Assembly: GCA_024699595.1 (NCBI GenBank)
Contig: JAILPG010000344.1
Span: forward strand, 1-26,162
Source of the DNA: Lachnospiraceae bacterium
GTDB lineage: Bacteria > Bacillota_A > Clostridia > Lachnospirales > Lachnospiraceae
Length of the DNA: 26,162 bases
Reading direction: 5' to 3'
This document shows, piece by piece, positions 1-8,263 of the stretch. Below the pieces are notes generated by a model. It was given only the letters and a program-made list of their open reading frames with translations. It searched no databases and was not told where the DNA came from. Position numbers and translations under genes: made by a program. Within the stretch, counting starts at the first letter, position 1; each line of letters opens with the position of its first letter.

Positions 1-1
1 T

Positions 2-1336
2 AAAAAGCTTAAAAAGATAAGCTTCCCCGACAGCCTTACGAGGATCTGTGAGGAGGCTTTCATAGGATGCGAAAACTTAAATGAGTTAAATCTTCCGGAT
101 TCCGTGTCCGTTATTGAGGACAGAGCTTTTATGGGAACCGGCCTTTCGGAGGTCGTAATACCCAAGGGAGTAAGGAGCATAGGCATAGGAGCCTTTGACA
201 ATACTTCGACAAAGCCAGTAAAGACAGTAGTTTTCCTTGGCGACACTCTCCCCGTCGTATCACATAAGAATACGGCTTCAAGACTTACGGCGGACAGTTT
301 CAGGACTCCCGTATTTAACGGAACAGACAGTGCGATAATATCGCAGAATGCGCAGATCACCGATGGCTGCATTCTCTCTCCGCATGAATACGGTTTCCGC
401 GGGCAGGTATATACGATAACGGATTCGTCGGTAAATCCCGGACTGTTACAGCTTGAAAGCTCGATAAAGAGACCTGATCTGAACGGAAAGGTCACAATAG
501 ATCCGCATGTATATGCAGGAGGAAGAGATTATGTGATGGCAGGAGTAAAGGATTCGGCCTTTTCCGATTACGCATCGGTCTATGACTGGAGCTTAAGGAC
601 CATGACCGATATCGATATCGAAGGCAATCAAAGTACGACGCTTACAAGCCTGCTTGCAAATATACCGAGATCCGAAGAGGCAAAGGAAAAAGAAAAGGGC
701 ATTAAGGTTAATCTTACGGGATCTTCTTTTTCCGATCCGTCAGTATCAAATGCATATATTCAGAATGCTAAAAGCTCTTATACCTTAAACATCGCCGAGA
801 ATGAATCAGAAAGGGAAGTGCTTTCAAATGCTGCATATTCGCTTATGTCAGGCCAGAAGATAAAGGATATGGTTCCCTTATCCATCAACATGACGGATGA
901 TCTAAGCGGCGTTGGGATCACAAGGCTTGCCACCAATAAAATGGAGGTTACGGTTCCGCTGCCTTCTGTTTTTGCGGATAGTTCTGATATAAGAATGGTC
1001 ACCGTTAATGATAACGGGCTTTCAGAAAGCGTTGCCTGTGAAAGGATCAATGATAACGGGACAGAAGCTCTCAGATTTGTGATTAGCCACCTTTCATCCT
1101 ATGGAATATATACGACGGAATCTGTTTCCGCAGGTAACACAGGCGGTTATGAAGAACTGTTTTTAGAGGTATCATCCACGGAGGCTTACTCCGACAATCC
1201 GGCTGTAAATGTTATAATGAACACATTAAATAAGAGCGTCGGAAACACTGTAGAGGTCAAATGGTTTATCATAGTGATACTGTTTGCCCTTGCTTTTATC
1301 CTGTTTTTGTGGAAAGATAAGAAAAGGTCAAATTGA
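2..1336 (+). CDS. BspA-like leucine-rich-repeat surface protein, C-terminal part (5' end outside window)
   Basis: The reading frame is open from base 2, so the true start lies upstream; the first internal ATG (104) falls inside an LRR and is not a credible start. The first ~80 residues show the LRR_5/BspA pattern (repeated 'I.E.AF.GC..L....LP.SV' units, ending near IGIGAF). A non-repeat region follows, then a probable beta-sandwich (about residues 250-345 counted from the ATG at 104). The end is a hydrophobic segment (WFIIVILFALAFILFLW) followed by KDKKRSN, a typical C-terminal membrane anchor with a positive stop-transfer tail. I infer an extracellular domain tethered to the membrane, perhaps in adhesion or substrate contact. 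The ligand cannot be told. The gene ends 43 bases before the citrate synthase-like gene, with no clear terminator between. Confidence 0.8.
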   Translation, partial: KKLKKISFPDSLTRICEEAFIGCENLNELNLPDSVSVIEDRAFMGTGLSEVVIPKGVRSIGIGAFDNTSTKPVKTVVFLGDTLPVVSHKNTASRLTADSFRTPVFNGTDSAIISQNAQITDGCILSPHEYGFRGQVYTITDSSVNPGLLQLESSIKRPDLNGKVTIDPHVYAGGRDYVMAGVKDSAFSDYASVYDWSLRTMTDIDIEGNQSTTLTSLLANIPRSEEAKEKEKGIKVNLTGSSFSDPSVSNAYIQNAKSSYTLNIAENESEREVLSNAAYSLMSGQKIKDMVPLSINMTDDLSGVGITRLATNKMEVTVPLPSVFADSSDIRMVTVNDNGLSESVACERINDNGTEALRFVISHLSSYGIYTTESVSAGNTGGYEELFLEVSSTEAYSDNPAVNVIMNTLNKSVGNTVEVKWFIIVILFALAFILFLWKDKKRSN

Positions 1337-1356
1337 ACGGCTTTGAGGAAATAATT

Positions 1357-1383
1357 ATGAAAAAGGAGTATCCCATGTTATGA
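1357..1383 (+). other. Possible 8-codon upstream ORF overlapping the start of the citrate synthase-like gene
   Basis: ATG at 1357 follows GAGGAA (1345-1350) at good spacing and encodes MKKEYPML before a TGA at 1381-1383. That stop overlaps the ATG at 1380 in an ATGA arrangement. The ribosome site of the downstream gene lies inside this small ORF. It could be a coupling leader peptide or chance. Confidence 0.2.
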
Positions 1384-2774
1384 ATGAAGAACGTCATGTA
1401 CGGATGAATGCCGCTAACAATCTTTTGGAGCTTGAAGAGCCGATATACAGGCTTGCAGACGTAGACTCACCAAATGTATTCAGAAATCTTTTCCCATATG
1501 AAGAAATTCCCAAAATAGCATTTAATGATCGTATCGTACCCCACAACATGCCAAAGGAAATATGGATCACTGACACCACCTTCAGGGACGGACAGCAGTC
1601 AAGGGCTCCGTATACAACGGAACAGATCGTAGCCATCTATGATTATCTGCATAAGCTCGGCGGCCCGAACGGCATGATCAGGCAGAGCGAGTTCTTTTTA
1701 TATTCAAAGAAAGACAGGGATGCAGTATATAAATGCATGGAAAGGGGCTATCAGTTTCCCGAGATCACAAGCTGGATAAGAGCCAGCAAGGAAGACTTTA
1801 AGCTTGTAAAGGAGATCGGAATGAAGGAAACCGGTATCCTAGTATCATGCTCCGATTATCACATCTTCTACAAGCTCAAGATGTCCAGAAAACAGGCAAT
1901 GGAGCATTATCTGGCAGTTGTAAGGGAATGCCTTGAGACCGGGATATCGCCGAGATGCCATCTTGAGGATATAACAAGAGCTGATATACACGGTTATGTG
2001 ATACCGTTCTGTACCGAGCTTATGAAGCTTATGGATGAATACAAGATCCCCATAAAGATAAGGGCCTGCGATACCATGGGATACGGTGTCAACTATCCCG
2101 GTGCGGTTATCCCAAGAAGCGTACAGGGAATCATCTATTCGCTTCTTAAGCATGCGGGAGTTAGTTCGCATCTTTTGGAATGGCACGGCCACAACGATTT
2201 CTACAAGGCTGTATCCAATTCGACAACTGCATGGCTCTATGGCTGTTCAAGCGTTAACACCTCGCTGTTTGGCATAGGTGAGAGAACCGGTAATACTCCG
2301 CTTGAGGCCATGGTATTTGAGTATGCACAGATAAAGGGTACATTAAACGGTATGGATACGACCGTTATAACCGATCTTGCGGAATATTACGAAAAGGAGA
2401 TCGGATATAAGATCCCGCCCCGTACTCCTTTCGTTGGTGAAAACTTTAATGTGACAAGAGCCGGAATACATGCGGATGGAATCCTCAAGAACGAGGAGAT
2501 CTACAATATCTTTGATACGGATAAATTCCTTAAAAGGCCAGTTCTCTGCGCCGTATCGAACACTTCGGGGCTTGCGGGCATTGCCCACTGGATCAACACC
2601 TATTACAAGCTTCCGTCAAACAAAACTGTATCCAAGCAGAGCAAGCTCGTAAAGAGACTCAAGGATGAGGTGGATGCAGAGTATGAGAGCGGCAGGGTAA
2701 CGGTAATGACAAATGACGAGCTTGACAGCATGGTAAAGGTTGCCTGTCAGGATCTGAACATCAAATTAAGGTAG
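1380..2774 (+). CDS. Probable Re-citrate synthase (homocitrate/isopropylmalate synthase family)
   Basis: This 464-residue protein belongs to the HMGL-like/DRE-TIM metallolyase family. Visible motifs are DTTFRDGQQ (65-73), which starts the barrel and supplies metal and catalytic residues, HGHND (269-273) with the metal-binding His pair, and the family signature GIGERTGNTPLE (298-309). There is no long C-terminal regulatory domain of the LeuA type. The stretch around LGGPNGMIRQSEFFLYSKKDR (93-113) resembles, from memory, the clostridial Re-citrate synthase group first characterised in Clostridium kluyveri. The next gene is NADP-isocitrate dehydrogenase, which fits acetyl-CoA + oxaloacetate to citrate and on to 2-oxoglutarate and glutamate. 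Aconitase is not in the window. A GGAG site (1365-1368) precedes ATG 1380. Homocitrate or isopropylmalate synthase activity is the main alternative. Confidence 0.75.
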   Translation: MNEERHVRMNAANNLLELEEPIYRLADVDSPNVFRNLFPYEEIPKIAFNDRIVPHNMPKEIWITDTTFRDGQQSRAPYTTEQIVAIYDYLHKLGGPNGMIRQSEFFLYSKKDRDAVYKCMERGYQFPEITSWIRASKEDFKLVKEIGMKETGILVSCSDYHIFYKLKMSRKQAMEHYLAVVRECLETGISPRCHLEDITRADIHGYVIPFCTELMKLMDEYKIPIKIRACDTMGYGVNYPGAVIPRSVQGIIYSLLKHAGVSSHLLEWHGHNDFYKAVSNSTTAWLYGCSSVNTSLFGIGERTGNTPLEAMVFEYAQIKGTLNGMDTTVITDLAEYYEKEIGYKIPPRTPFVGENFNVTRAGIHADGILKNEEIYNIFDTDKFLKRPVLCAVSNTSGLAGIAHWINTYYKLPSNKTVSKQSKLVKRLKDEVDAEYESGRVTVMTNDELDSMVKVACQDLNIKLR

Positions 2775-2809
2775 CCTGATAATTTGCATAGAAACAGGAA
2801 GGAAAACTG

Positions 2810-4021
2810 ATGGATAAGATTATTATGAAGACTCCCCTGGTAGAGATGGATGGGGACGAGATGACAAGGATCCTGTGGCAGATGATAAAAGATGAGCTTC
2901 TGTCACCCTACATTGATCTAAAGACCGAGTATTACGATCTGGGACTTAAGAACAGAAACGATACCGACGATCAGGTGACCATAGACTCGGCAAATGCCAC
3001 AAAGAAATACGGGGTGGCCGTAAAGTGCGCAACCATCACGCCGAATGCCGCAAGGATGACGGAATATGATCTGAAAAAGATGTACAAGAGTCCTAACGGT
3101 ACCATCAGATCGATATTAAACGGTACGGTTTTCAGGACACCCATTATCGTAAAAGGAATAAAGCCCTGCGTAAGCAACTGGAAAGAGCCCATCACTATCG
3201 CGCGTCATGCCTACGGTGATGTATATTCCAATACCGAAATGCTCATCGAAAAGAGCGGAAAAGCCGAGCTTGTGTTTACCGATGAAAACGGTAATGAGAC
3301 GAGGGAGCTCATACATGAGTTTGACGGAAACGGCGGCATAGTACAGGGTATCCATAACTGTACCGGCTCGATAGAAAGCTTTGCCAGAAGCTGCTTTAAT
3401 TATGCGCTTGACCAGAAAAAAGATCTGTGGTTCGGTGCCAAGGATACGATCTCCAAGAAATACGACCATCACTTCAAGGATGTGTTCAATGAGATATTTG
3501 AAAAAGAATACAGCGAGAGATTTAAGGAAGCAGGAATAGAATATTTCTATTCACTCATAGATGATATAGTTGCAAGGATCATGAAGTCGGAAGGCGGCAT
3601 GATCTGGGCATGTAAGAACTATGACGGGGATGTGATGAGCGACATGATCTCATCCGCATTTGGGTCTCTTGCCATGATGACTTCTGTTTTGGTATCTCCA
3701 GACGGAGTATATGAATACGAAGCAGCGCACGGCACTGTACAGCGTCATTATTACAAGCACTTAAAGGGTGAGGAGACCTCCACAAATTCCGTTGCTACTA
3801 TATTTGCTTGGACGGGTGCTCTCAGAAAAAGGGGAGAGCTCGACGAGATCCCCGAGCTTGTGAAGTTTGTAAACAAGCTTGAAAGATCGGTGATAGAGAC
3901 GATCGAAAGCGGAATGATGACCAGAGATCTTTCGCTTATCACAAAGCTTGACGATACGATCACACTTTCAAGTCTGGATTTCATCAAAGCGGTAAGGAAG
4001 ACACTGGAAACCTATATCTGA
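2810..4021 (+). CDS. icd: NADP-dependent isocitrate dehydrogenase
   Basis: This 403-residue enzyme oxidatively decarboxylates isocitrate to 2-oxoglutarate with NADP+. Length and motifs fit the homodimeric type found in eukaryotic cytosol and many anaerobes, not the E. coli type. Visible features are EMDGDEMTR at the N-terminus, the substrate loop KSPNGTIR (93-100) with R109 and R132, the metal-binding NYDGDVMSD (270-278), and [11 protein letters not shown] (304-314), where the R-H pair is typical of NADP preference. An AGGAAGGA site precedes ATG 2810, and the gap to the citrate synthase-like gene is 35 bases, so the two are probably co-transcribed. Unusually, the last codons (E-T-Y-I-stop) form the left arm of a perfect hairpin with the repeat that follows. 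Confidence 0.95.
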   Translation: MDKIIMKTPLVEMDGDEMTRILWQMIKDELLSPYIDLKTEYYDLGLKNRNDTDDQVTIDSANATKKYGVAVKCATITPNAARMTEYDLKKMYKSPNGTIRSILNGTVFRTPIIVKGIKPCVSNWKEPITIARHAYGDVYSNTEMLIEKSGKAELVFTDENGNETRELIHEFDGNGGIVQGIHNCTGSIESFARSCFNYALDQKKDLWFGAKDTISKKYDHHFKDVFNEIFEKEYSERFKEAGIEYFYSLIDDIVARIMKSEGGMIWACKNYDGDVMSDMISSAFGSLAMMTSVLVSPDGVYEYEAAHGTVQRHYYKHLKGEETSTNSVATIFAWTGALRKRGELDEIPELVKFVNKLERSVIETIESGMMTRDLSLITKLDDTITLSSLDFIKAVRKTLETYI

Positions 4022-4045
4022 GTTTCACTCAGATATAGGTTTCCA
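4005..4045 (+). repeat. Perfect 18-bp hairpin spanning the icd stop codon
   Basis: The left arm (4005-4022) covers the last icd codons and TGA; the loop is TTTCA (4023-4027); the right arm (4028-4045) is its exact reverse complement (ctcagatataggtttcc plus one pairing base). No T-run follows, so it is not a classical intrinsic terminator. It may stabilise the icd mRNA 3' end or cause pausing. Confidence 0.85.
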
Positions 4046-4073
4046 TGGATGCGCAGGAATTCGCGCAGGAAAG
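4020..4073 (+). repeat. Direct repeat, copy 1 (54 bp)
   Basis: The stretch from gagtttcactcagatatagg to aggaaag recurs 109 bases downstream. The first 45 bases match exactly, then two bases differ (gc against at), then seven match. It contains the right arm of the icd hairpin and an AGGAAAG that resembles a ribosome site. Confidence 0.9.
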
Positions 4074-4099
4074 ACCCGGTGTGCCTGCGAATTCCGCGC

Positions 4100-4122
4100 G
4101 GAAACGCTTACACAGCGTTTCC
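4100..4122 (+). repeat. Second perfect hairpin in the icd-rex element
   Basis: The arms ggaaacgct and agcgtttcc (9 bp) enclose a 5-base loop, tacac. The outer GGAAAC/GTTTCC bases are the same as in the icd hairpin at 4006-4044, which suggests a family of palindromes with a shared edge. Just upstream, 4082-4097 holds a near-inverted copy of the gcaggaattcgcgcagg segment at 4053-4069. Confidence 0.8.
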
Positions 4123-4128
4123 ATTAGA

Positions 4129-4182
4129 GAGTTTCACTCAGATATAGGTTTCCATGGATGCGCAGGAATTCGCATAGGAAAG
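4129..4182 (+). repeat. Direct repeat, copy 2 (54 bp), supplying the rex ribosome site
   Basis: This is the second copy of the 4020-4073 unit. It ends in AGGAAAG (4176-4182), seven bases before ATG 4190, so the likely Shine-Dalgarno of rex is part of the repeat. Copy 2 lacks the left hairpin arm that icd provides for copy 1. Confidence 0.88.
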
Positions 4183-4189
4183 TTATTTT

Positions 4190-4849
4190 ATGGATGAGAA
4201 AAATATTTCCGGAGCGGTGATAAAGAGACTTCCGAGATATTTCAGGTATCTTGGCGAACTGAAGGATGAGGGTGTTGAAAGGATATCCTCAAATGATCTG
4301 TCTCTTCTCATGAAGGTTACGGCATCGCAGATAAGGCAGGATCTGAACCAGTTCGGAGGCTTCGGCCAGCAGGGATACGGATACAATGTAAAGTTCCTAT
4401 ATGAGGAGATCGGAAAGATCTTGGGACTTGACAAAAAGCACAATCTGATACTGATAGGAGCCGGAAATCTTGGCCAGGCGCTTGCAAATTACGTAAATTT
4501 CAAGAAACGCGGCTTTATAATAAGAGGTATTTTTGACAGAAACCCCGCAATACACGGAAAACTCATAAGAGATATCCCTATTTCTCCGATGGAAGAGATG
4601 GAGGATTTCATGAGGGATAACGATATAGACATAGCGATACTTACGATCCCAAAGACAGAGGCAGTAGGAGTCGCCGAAAGACTCGTAAAATGCGGCATCA
4701 AGGGTATATGGAATTTTGCTCACGTGGATCTTAACGTTCCGTCAGACATTATAGTGAAAAATGAGCATCTTTCCGAAAGCCTGATGGAACTGTCCTATAA
4801 TCTGAACAGATCCGCCGAAGGCGGAAAACAGGAGGGTAAGCAGAGTTAA
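4190..4849 (+). CDS. rex: Redox-sensing transcriptional repressor Rex
   Basis: This 219-residue protein has the two-domain Rex plan. An N-terminal winged helix (about 1-78) contains the family-typical ASQIRQDLNQFGGFGQQGYGY, and a Rossmann NAD(H) domain has GAGNLGQAL (90-98). Rex binds DNA when NADH/NAD+ is low and in Firmicutes usually represses fermentation and NADH-reoxidising genes. KGIWNFAHVDLNVP near 170 is also typical. The start at 4190 is set by the AGGAAAG that ends the upstream repeat. The TAA overlaps the next ATG by one base (TAATG). I see no full Rex operator in the window, so its targets cannot be named here. Confidence 0.95.
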   Translation: MDEKNISGAVIKRLPRYFRYLGELKDEGVERISSNDLSLLMKVTASQIRQDLNQFGGFGQQGYGYNVKFLYEEIGKILGLDKKHNLILIGAGNLGQALANYVNFKKRGFIIRGIFDRNPAIHGKLIRDIPISPMEEMEDFMRDNDIDIAILTIPKTEAVGVAERLVKCGIKGIWNFAHVDLNVPSDIIVKNEHLSESLMELSYNLNRSAEGGKQEGKQS

Positions 4850-5517
4850 TGGGATATTCCGAGGATAAATTCAGGGAAGCCTTACAGGGCAAAAAGATCC
4901 CGACTCTTGTCCTTGACAATAAATGGCACCGGCTGTTTAAGAAAATGGGAACGACCGATGACATTGTAAGACTGGAAGGAGAGCTTACAAAGCTTCTTAA
5001 GAGGCAGGGCAAGATCAATACCGATATCAAGGGCTTAAAAAAGCTAAAAAGTGATCTTATGGACGGCATCATGAGCAACATGGGTGATGCCGAGGGCGGT
5101 GATGAACGCCATGAGGCCAACCAGAAGATCGTCGAGAACAAACGCCTTATCGATGAAGCCAATCAGAAGATCGATTCCTATGAAGATGAGCTTTTGGACC
5201 TTCCGAAACAGATAGATGAAGTGAACAAGGAGCTCATGGTCAAGTCGATGGCCCTCTGTTATGAGAAGCTTGATAAAAATACCGATGAGATCGAAGAGAT
5301 CGCTGATTGGATACACAATATAAGGATCGAGCTCAAGAAAAACATTATAAGAAAACAGGAAAAAGAATACTATAATAACGAGCTGTATTCATTTATGCAT
5401 GATATTTTCGGCCCTGTGGTAATGGATCTTTTTGATATGAGATACGAGCCAAAGCTTAAGAATCAGGGAGAGGATAATGGAAACAATACTGACAGCAAAT
5501 CAAATGAGGATGCTTGA
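4849..5517 (+). CDS. Coiled-coil protein of unknown function, between rex and nnrD
   Basis: I do not recognise the family. The 222-residue product is very charged, with long predicted helices (about 45-200). Heptad-like stretches occur around residues 42-70 (LEGELTKLLKRQGK...) and 95-135 (NQKIVENKRLIDEANQKIDSY). There is no signal peptide or membrane segment, so it is likely cytoplasmic. The C-terminus is a short hydrophilic tail rich in N, D and S. A GGAGG site lies inside the rex 3' end (4830-4834) and the ATG overlaps the rex stop, so it should be translationally coupled to rex. Its own 3' end overlaps the NAD(P)HX repair gene by 41 bases. The tight packing suggests a link to Rex or to NAD(H) upkeep, but this is inference. 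Confidence 0.8.
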   Translation: MGYSEDKFREALQGKKIPTLVLDNKWHRLFKKMGTTDDIVRLEGELTKLLKRQGKINTDIKGLKKLKSDLMDGIMSNMGDAEGGDERHEANQKIVENKRLIDEANQKIDSYEDELLDLPKQIDEVNKELMVKSMALCYEKLDKNTDEIEEIADWIHNIRIELKKNIIRKQEKEYYNNELYSFMHDIFGPVVMDLFDMRYEPKLKNQGEDNGNNTDSKSNEDA

Positions 5518-6976
5518 TGAAGCAACCGTAAAAGAGTATGGTGTGCCTGCCTGTATACTCATGGAAAGAGCCGCACTGTCAGTAAGAGACTGCATATACA
5601 GGGAAAATTATCCGTCTGATCATGTGATCGTCCTTTGCAAAGAGGGAAATAACGGCGGCGACGGCTTCTGTGTCGCAAGGCTTTTTGCCGAAGAGGGAAA
5701 AGATGTATCCGTATATTTTGACGGGGATCCCTCGAAGATGAGTCAAGCCTGCAGACTTAACTACGAAAGCTGTATAGCCTACGGGATACCTATAGAAAAC
5801 ACCCCGGATCTTTCGGGGAAAAAGCTTTTAATAGATGCACTTTTGGGGATTGGATTAAACAGACCCTTAAACGATAAAACAAGGCAGATCTGCGAAAAAG
5901 TCAATGAATACCGAAGCTGTCATGATGAGGCGAGAGTGGTATCAATCGACATAGCATCAGGTATCTTTACTGATACCGGCGGGTATACGGATACTGCGAT
6001 AAAGGCTGATATGACAGTCACCTTTGCGCACAAAAAACCGGGACATTTACTGTACCCGGGCTCTTTATTTACGGGAACACTAAAATGTACTGATATAGGG
6101 ATCACTGACAGGGGACTTTCAGAAAATGAAAAATATATTGAAGTGATCACAAAGGAGGATCTGCCTCTTATAAAGAGAAGACCCGACTCAAATAAGGGAA
6201 CATATGGCAAGGCTCTTATCATAGCAGGTTCTGAGGAAGTATGCGGCTGCAGCATCCTGGCCGCACTTTCATGCTTTAAGGCAGGTGCCGGGATGGTTAG
6301 AGTGCTGACGCATGCATCAAACAAGGATCTTATCATAAATGCCCTGCCTGAGGCCATGGTCACTGTCTATGAGGACGAGCTTCCAGAAAATGATATTCTT
6401 AAGGGACTCTATGACTGGGCTGATGTTATCGGGATAGGACCGGGTATAGGAAAGAACGGTCTGTCAAAAGCACTGCTTGACTCGGCTCTTTTTGATAATG
6501 ACCTCCCTTTGGTCATTGATGCCGATGCGATAGATCTGCTTAAGGAACACTGTGATGAAGGTATGTCCTTTAAAAAGGATATCATCATAACGCCGCATGT
6601 CGGCGAAATGTCCCGCTTTACGGACATACAGACGGATCTTATTAAGAAGGATCCCATAGGGATATGCAGGGATACGGCAGAAAAATACGGGCTTACTGTA
6701 TGCCTTAAGGATGCACGTACCGTGACCTCTGACAAAAACGGCAGGATAAGGATCAATATGTCAGGCAATGACGGAATGTCCGTCGCAGGAATGGGGGATG
6801 TGCTTTTAGGACTCATCACTTCACTTGCCGCACAGGGAGCAGACTGTTATGACGCGGCTTCCTTTGGCGCCTTTATCCATGGACTGTGTGGGGACAGATA
6901 TGTTAAAGAGTGCGGATCAAAGAGCACGTTATTGCCTTCTGATCTTATTGAATATATAAAGTATTATGTGGAATGA
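5477..6976 (+). CDS. nnrD/nnrE: Bifunctional NAD(P)H-hydrate epimerase / ADP-dependent NAD(P)H-hydrate dehydratase
   Basis: This 499-residue fusion repairs hydrated NAD(P)H. The N-terminal YjeF_N epimerase domain (about 1-215) has GNNGGDG (57-63) and SIDIASGIF (156-164). The C-terminal ribokinase-like dehydratase domain (about 235-499) has KGTYGKALIIAGS (240-252), DVIGIGPGIG, VIDADAID, ITPHVGEM and NDGMSVAGMGDVL (431-443), which holds the ADP-site and catalytic Asp region. Both catalytic halves look intact. The start at 5477 follows GGGAGAGG and lies 41 bases inside the previous gene. Rex senses NADH, so a co-transcribed NADH repair enzyme is a coherent neighbour. The next gene is alanine racemase, a common pairing in Firmicutes. 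Confidence 0.93.
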   Translation: METILTANQMRMLDEATVKEYGVPACILMERAALSVRDCIYRENYPSDHVIVLCKEGNNGGDGFCVARLFAEEGKDVSVYFDGDPSKMSQACRLNYESCIAYGIPIENTPDLSGKKLLIDALLGIGLNRPLNDKTRQICEKVNEYRSCHDEARVVSIDIASGIFTDTGGYTDTAIKADMTVTFAHKKPGHLLYPGSLFTGTLKCTDIGITDRGLSENEKYIEVITKEDLPLIKRRPDSNKGTYGKALIIAGSEEVCGCSILAALSCFKAGAGMVRVLTHASNKDLIINALPEAMVTVYEDELPENDILKGLYDWADVIGIGPGIGKNGLSKALLDSALFDNDLPLVIDADAIDLLKEHCDEGMSFKKDIIITPHVGEMSRFTDIQTDLIKKDPIGICRDTAEKYGLTVCLKDARTVTSDKNGRIRINMSGNDGMSVAGMGDVLLGLITSLAAQGADCYDAASFGAFIHGLCGDRYVKECGSKSTLLPSDLIEYIKYYVE

Positions 6977-7029
6977 TCGTTTATGTGATCTGATATTTCC
7001 GCATTTGTAAAAGGGGAGACTATAAGGAA

Positions 7030-8157
7030 ATGAGCAAGAAAAGGATATATGCCGAAATCTCACTTGATGCGGTAAGTGAGAACATGGACAATATGCACCG
7101 GATGCTTGATGATAACACTAAGATGATCGCAGTGATCAAGGCAAACGGCTACGGTCACGGTGCTTTAAGGATAGCAGAATGCCTTGAAAAAAAAGACTAT
7201 GTTTTCGGGTATGCAACGGCAACGGCGGAAGAAGCATTTTACTTAAGGGATAATGGCATAAAAAAAGATATTCTGATCTTAGGCTATACTTTTCCGGAAA
7301 ACTATGAGCAGATGATAAAAGAGGATATACGGCCGTCCGTATTCAAGCTTGAAAGTGCAAGGCAGTTAAATGAAGCTGCGGGAAAGCTTGATAAAAAGGC
7401 CAGGATCCACATAAAGATAGACACTGGAATGTCAAGGATCGGATTTTTCCCGGATGATGACAGCTTAAGTGAGATAAGAAAGATATCAGAGCTTGAATAT
7501 ATCGAGATCGAGGGTATATTCACCCATTTTGCAAGGGCGGATGAAAAGGATAAGCAAAATGCCCTCGGACAGCTGAAGCTCTTTAAGGATTTTGCGGACA
7601 GATGTGATGAGGCAGGCATAAAGATACGCTACAGACATGCGTCCAACTCAGCCGGGATCTTAGAGCTTAAGGAAGCAAATCTTGATATCGTAAGGGCAGG
7701 CATTACCGTCTACGGCCTGTGGCCCTCCGAGGAGATGGATAAAAACAGGATAGAACTGAAGCCTGCAATGCAGCTTAAAAGCTCAATAGTATATATAAAG
7801 ACATTGCCTGCAGGAGTTCCGGTAAGCTACGGCGGTACCTTTGTTACAGATAAGCCTACCAGGGTCGCGACCATTCCCGTCGGGTATGCAGACGGCTATC
7901 CAAGGAGCCTTTCAAACAAAGGATATGTACTTATAAACGGAAAACGGGCAAGGATACTCGGAAGAGTATGCATGGACCAGATGATGGTGGATGTAACCGA
8001 TATACCCGATGCAAAAGAATACGATGAAGCGGTGCTCCTTGGAAAACAGGGGGATGCAGTGATCACTGCAGAAGAGCTCGGAGAGCTGTCGGGGCGGTTT
8101 AACTATGAACTTGTATGCGATATCTCTGAAAGAGTACCTAGGGTTTACGATAGATAG
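7030..8157 (+). CDS. alr: Alanine racemase
   Basis: This PLP enzyme interconverts L- and D-alanine for peptidoglycan. The 375 residues match the family length. The PLP lysine is K37 in AVIKANGYGHG, the second catalytic base is Y267 in VSYGGT, and GRVCMDQ (311-317) is the C-terminal family signature. The PLP-phosphate region HASNSAG (203-209) and the late VPVGYADGY-type motif (283-290, here IPVGYADGY) are present. An AAGGGGAG (7011-7018) lies 11 bases before ATG 7030, with a closer AAGG also available. It sits 53 bases after nnrD/nnrE, with no terminator visible between them. Confidence 0.95.
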   Translation: MSKKRIYAEISLDAVSENMDNMHRMLDDNTKMIAVIKANGYGHGALRIAECLEKKDYVFGYATATAEEAFYLRDNGIKKDILILGYTFPENYEQMIKEDIRPSVFKLESARQLNEAAGKLDKKARIHIKIDTGMSRIGFFPDDDSLSEIRKISELEYIEIEGIFTHFARADEKDKQNALGQLKLFKDFADRCDEAGIKIRYRHASNSAGILELKEANLDIVRAGITVYGLWPSEEMDKNRIELKPAMQLKSSIVYIKTLPAGVPVSYGGTFVTDKPTRVATIPVGYADGYPRSLSNKGYVLINGKRARILGRVCMDQMMVDVTDIPDAKEYDEAVLLGKQGDAVITAEELGELSGRFNYELVCDISERVPRVYDR

Positions 8158-8169
8158 TTACTATGTGAC

Positions 8170-8199
8170 TTGATACAGAGCTTATATATATGGTATTAT
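8170..8199 (+). promoter_or_regulatory. Candidate sigma-A promoter for the yebC-family gene
   Basis: TTGATA (8170-8175) and TATTAT (8194-8199) are 18 bases apart, and TGG before the -10 box gives an extended -10. The start would be near 8206. The inverted pair TATGAAA/TTTCATA (8197-8203/8212-8218) overlaps the -10 and start point, inside a wider ATGTGAC/GTCACAT pair (8163-8169/8219-8225), so an operator is possible. Confidence 0.55.
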
Positions 8200-8263
8200 G
8201 AAATGTAAAGTTTTCATAGTCACATGCAGTTTAATAAATCAAAAAGAGTAAATGAGGTAACAT

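Noticed and set aside
4005..4045. Intrinsic terminator after icd
   Set aside because: The stem is perfect, but no T-run follows; the next bases are tggatgcgcagg.
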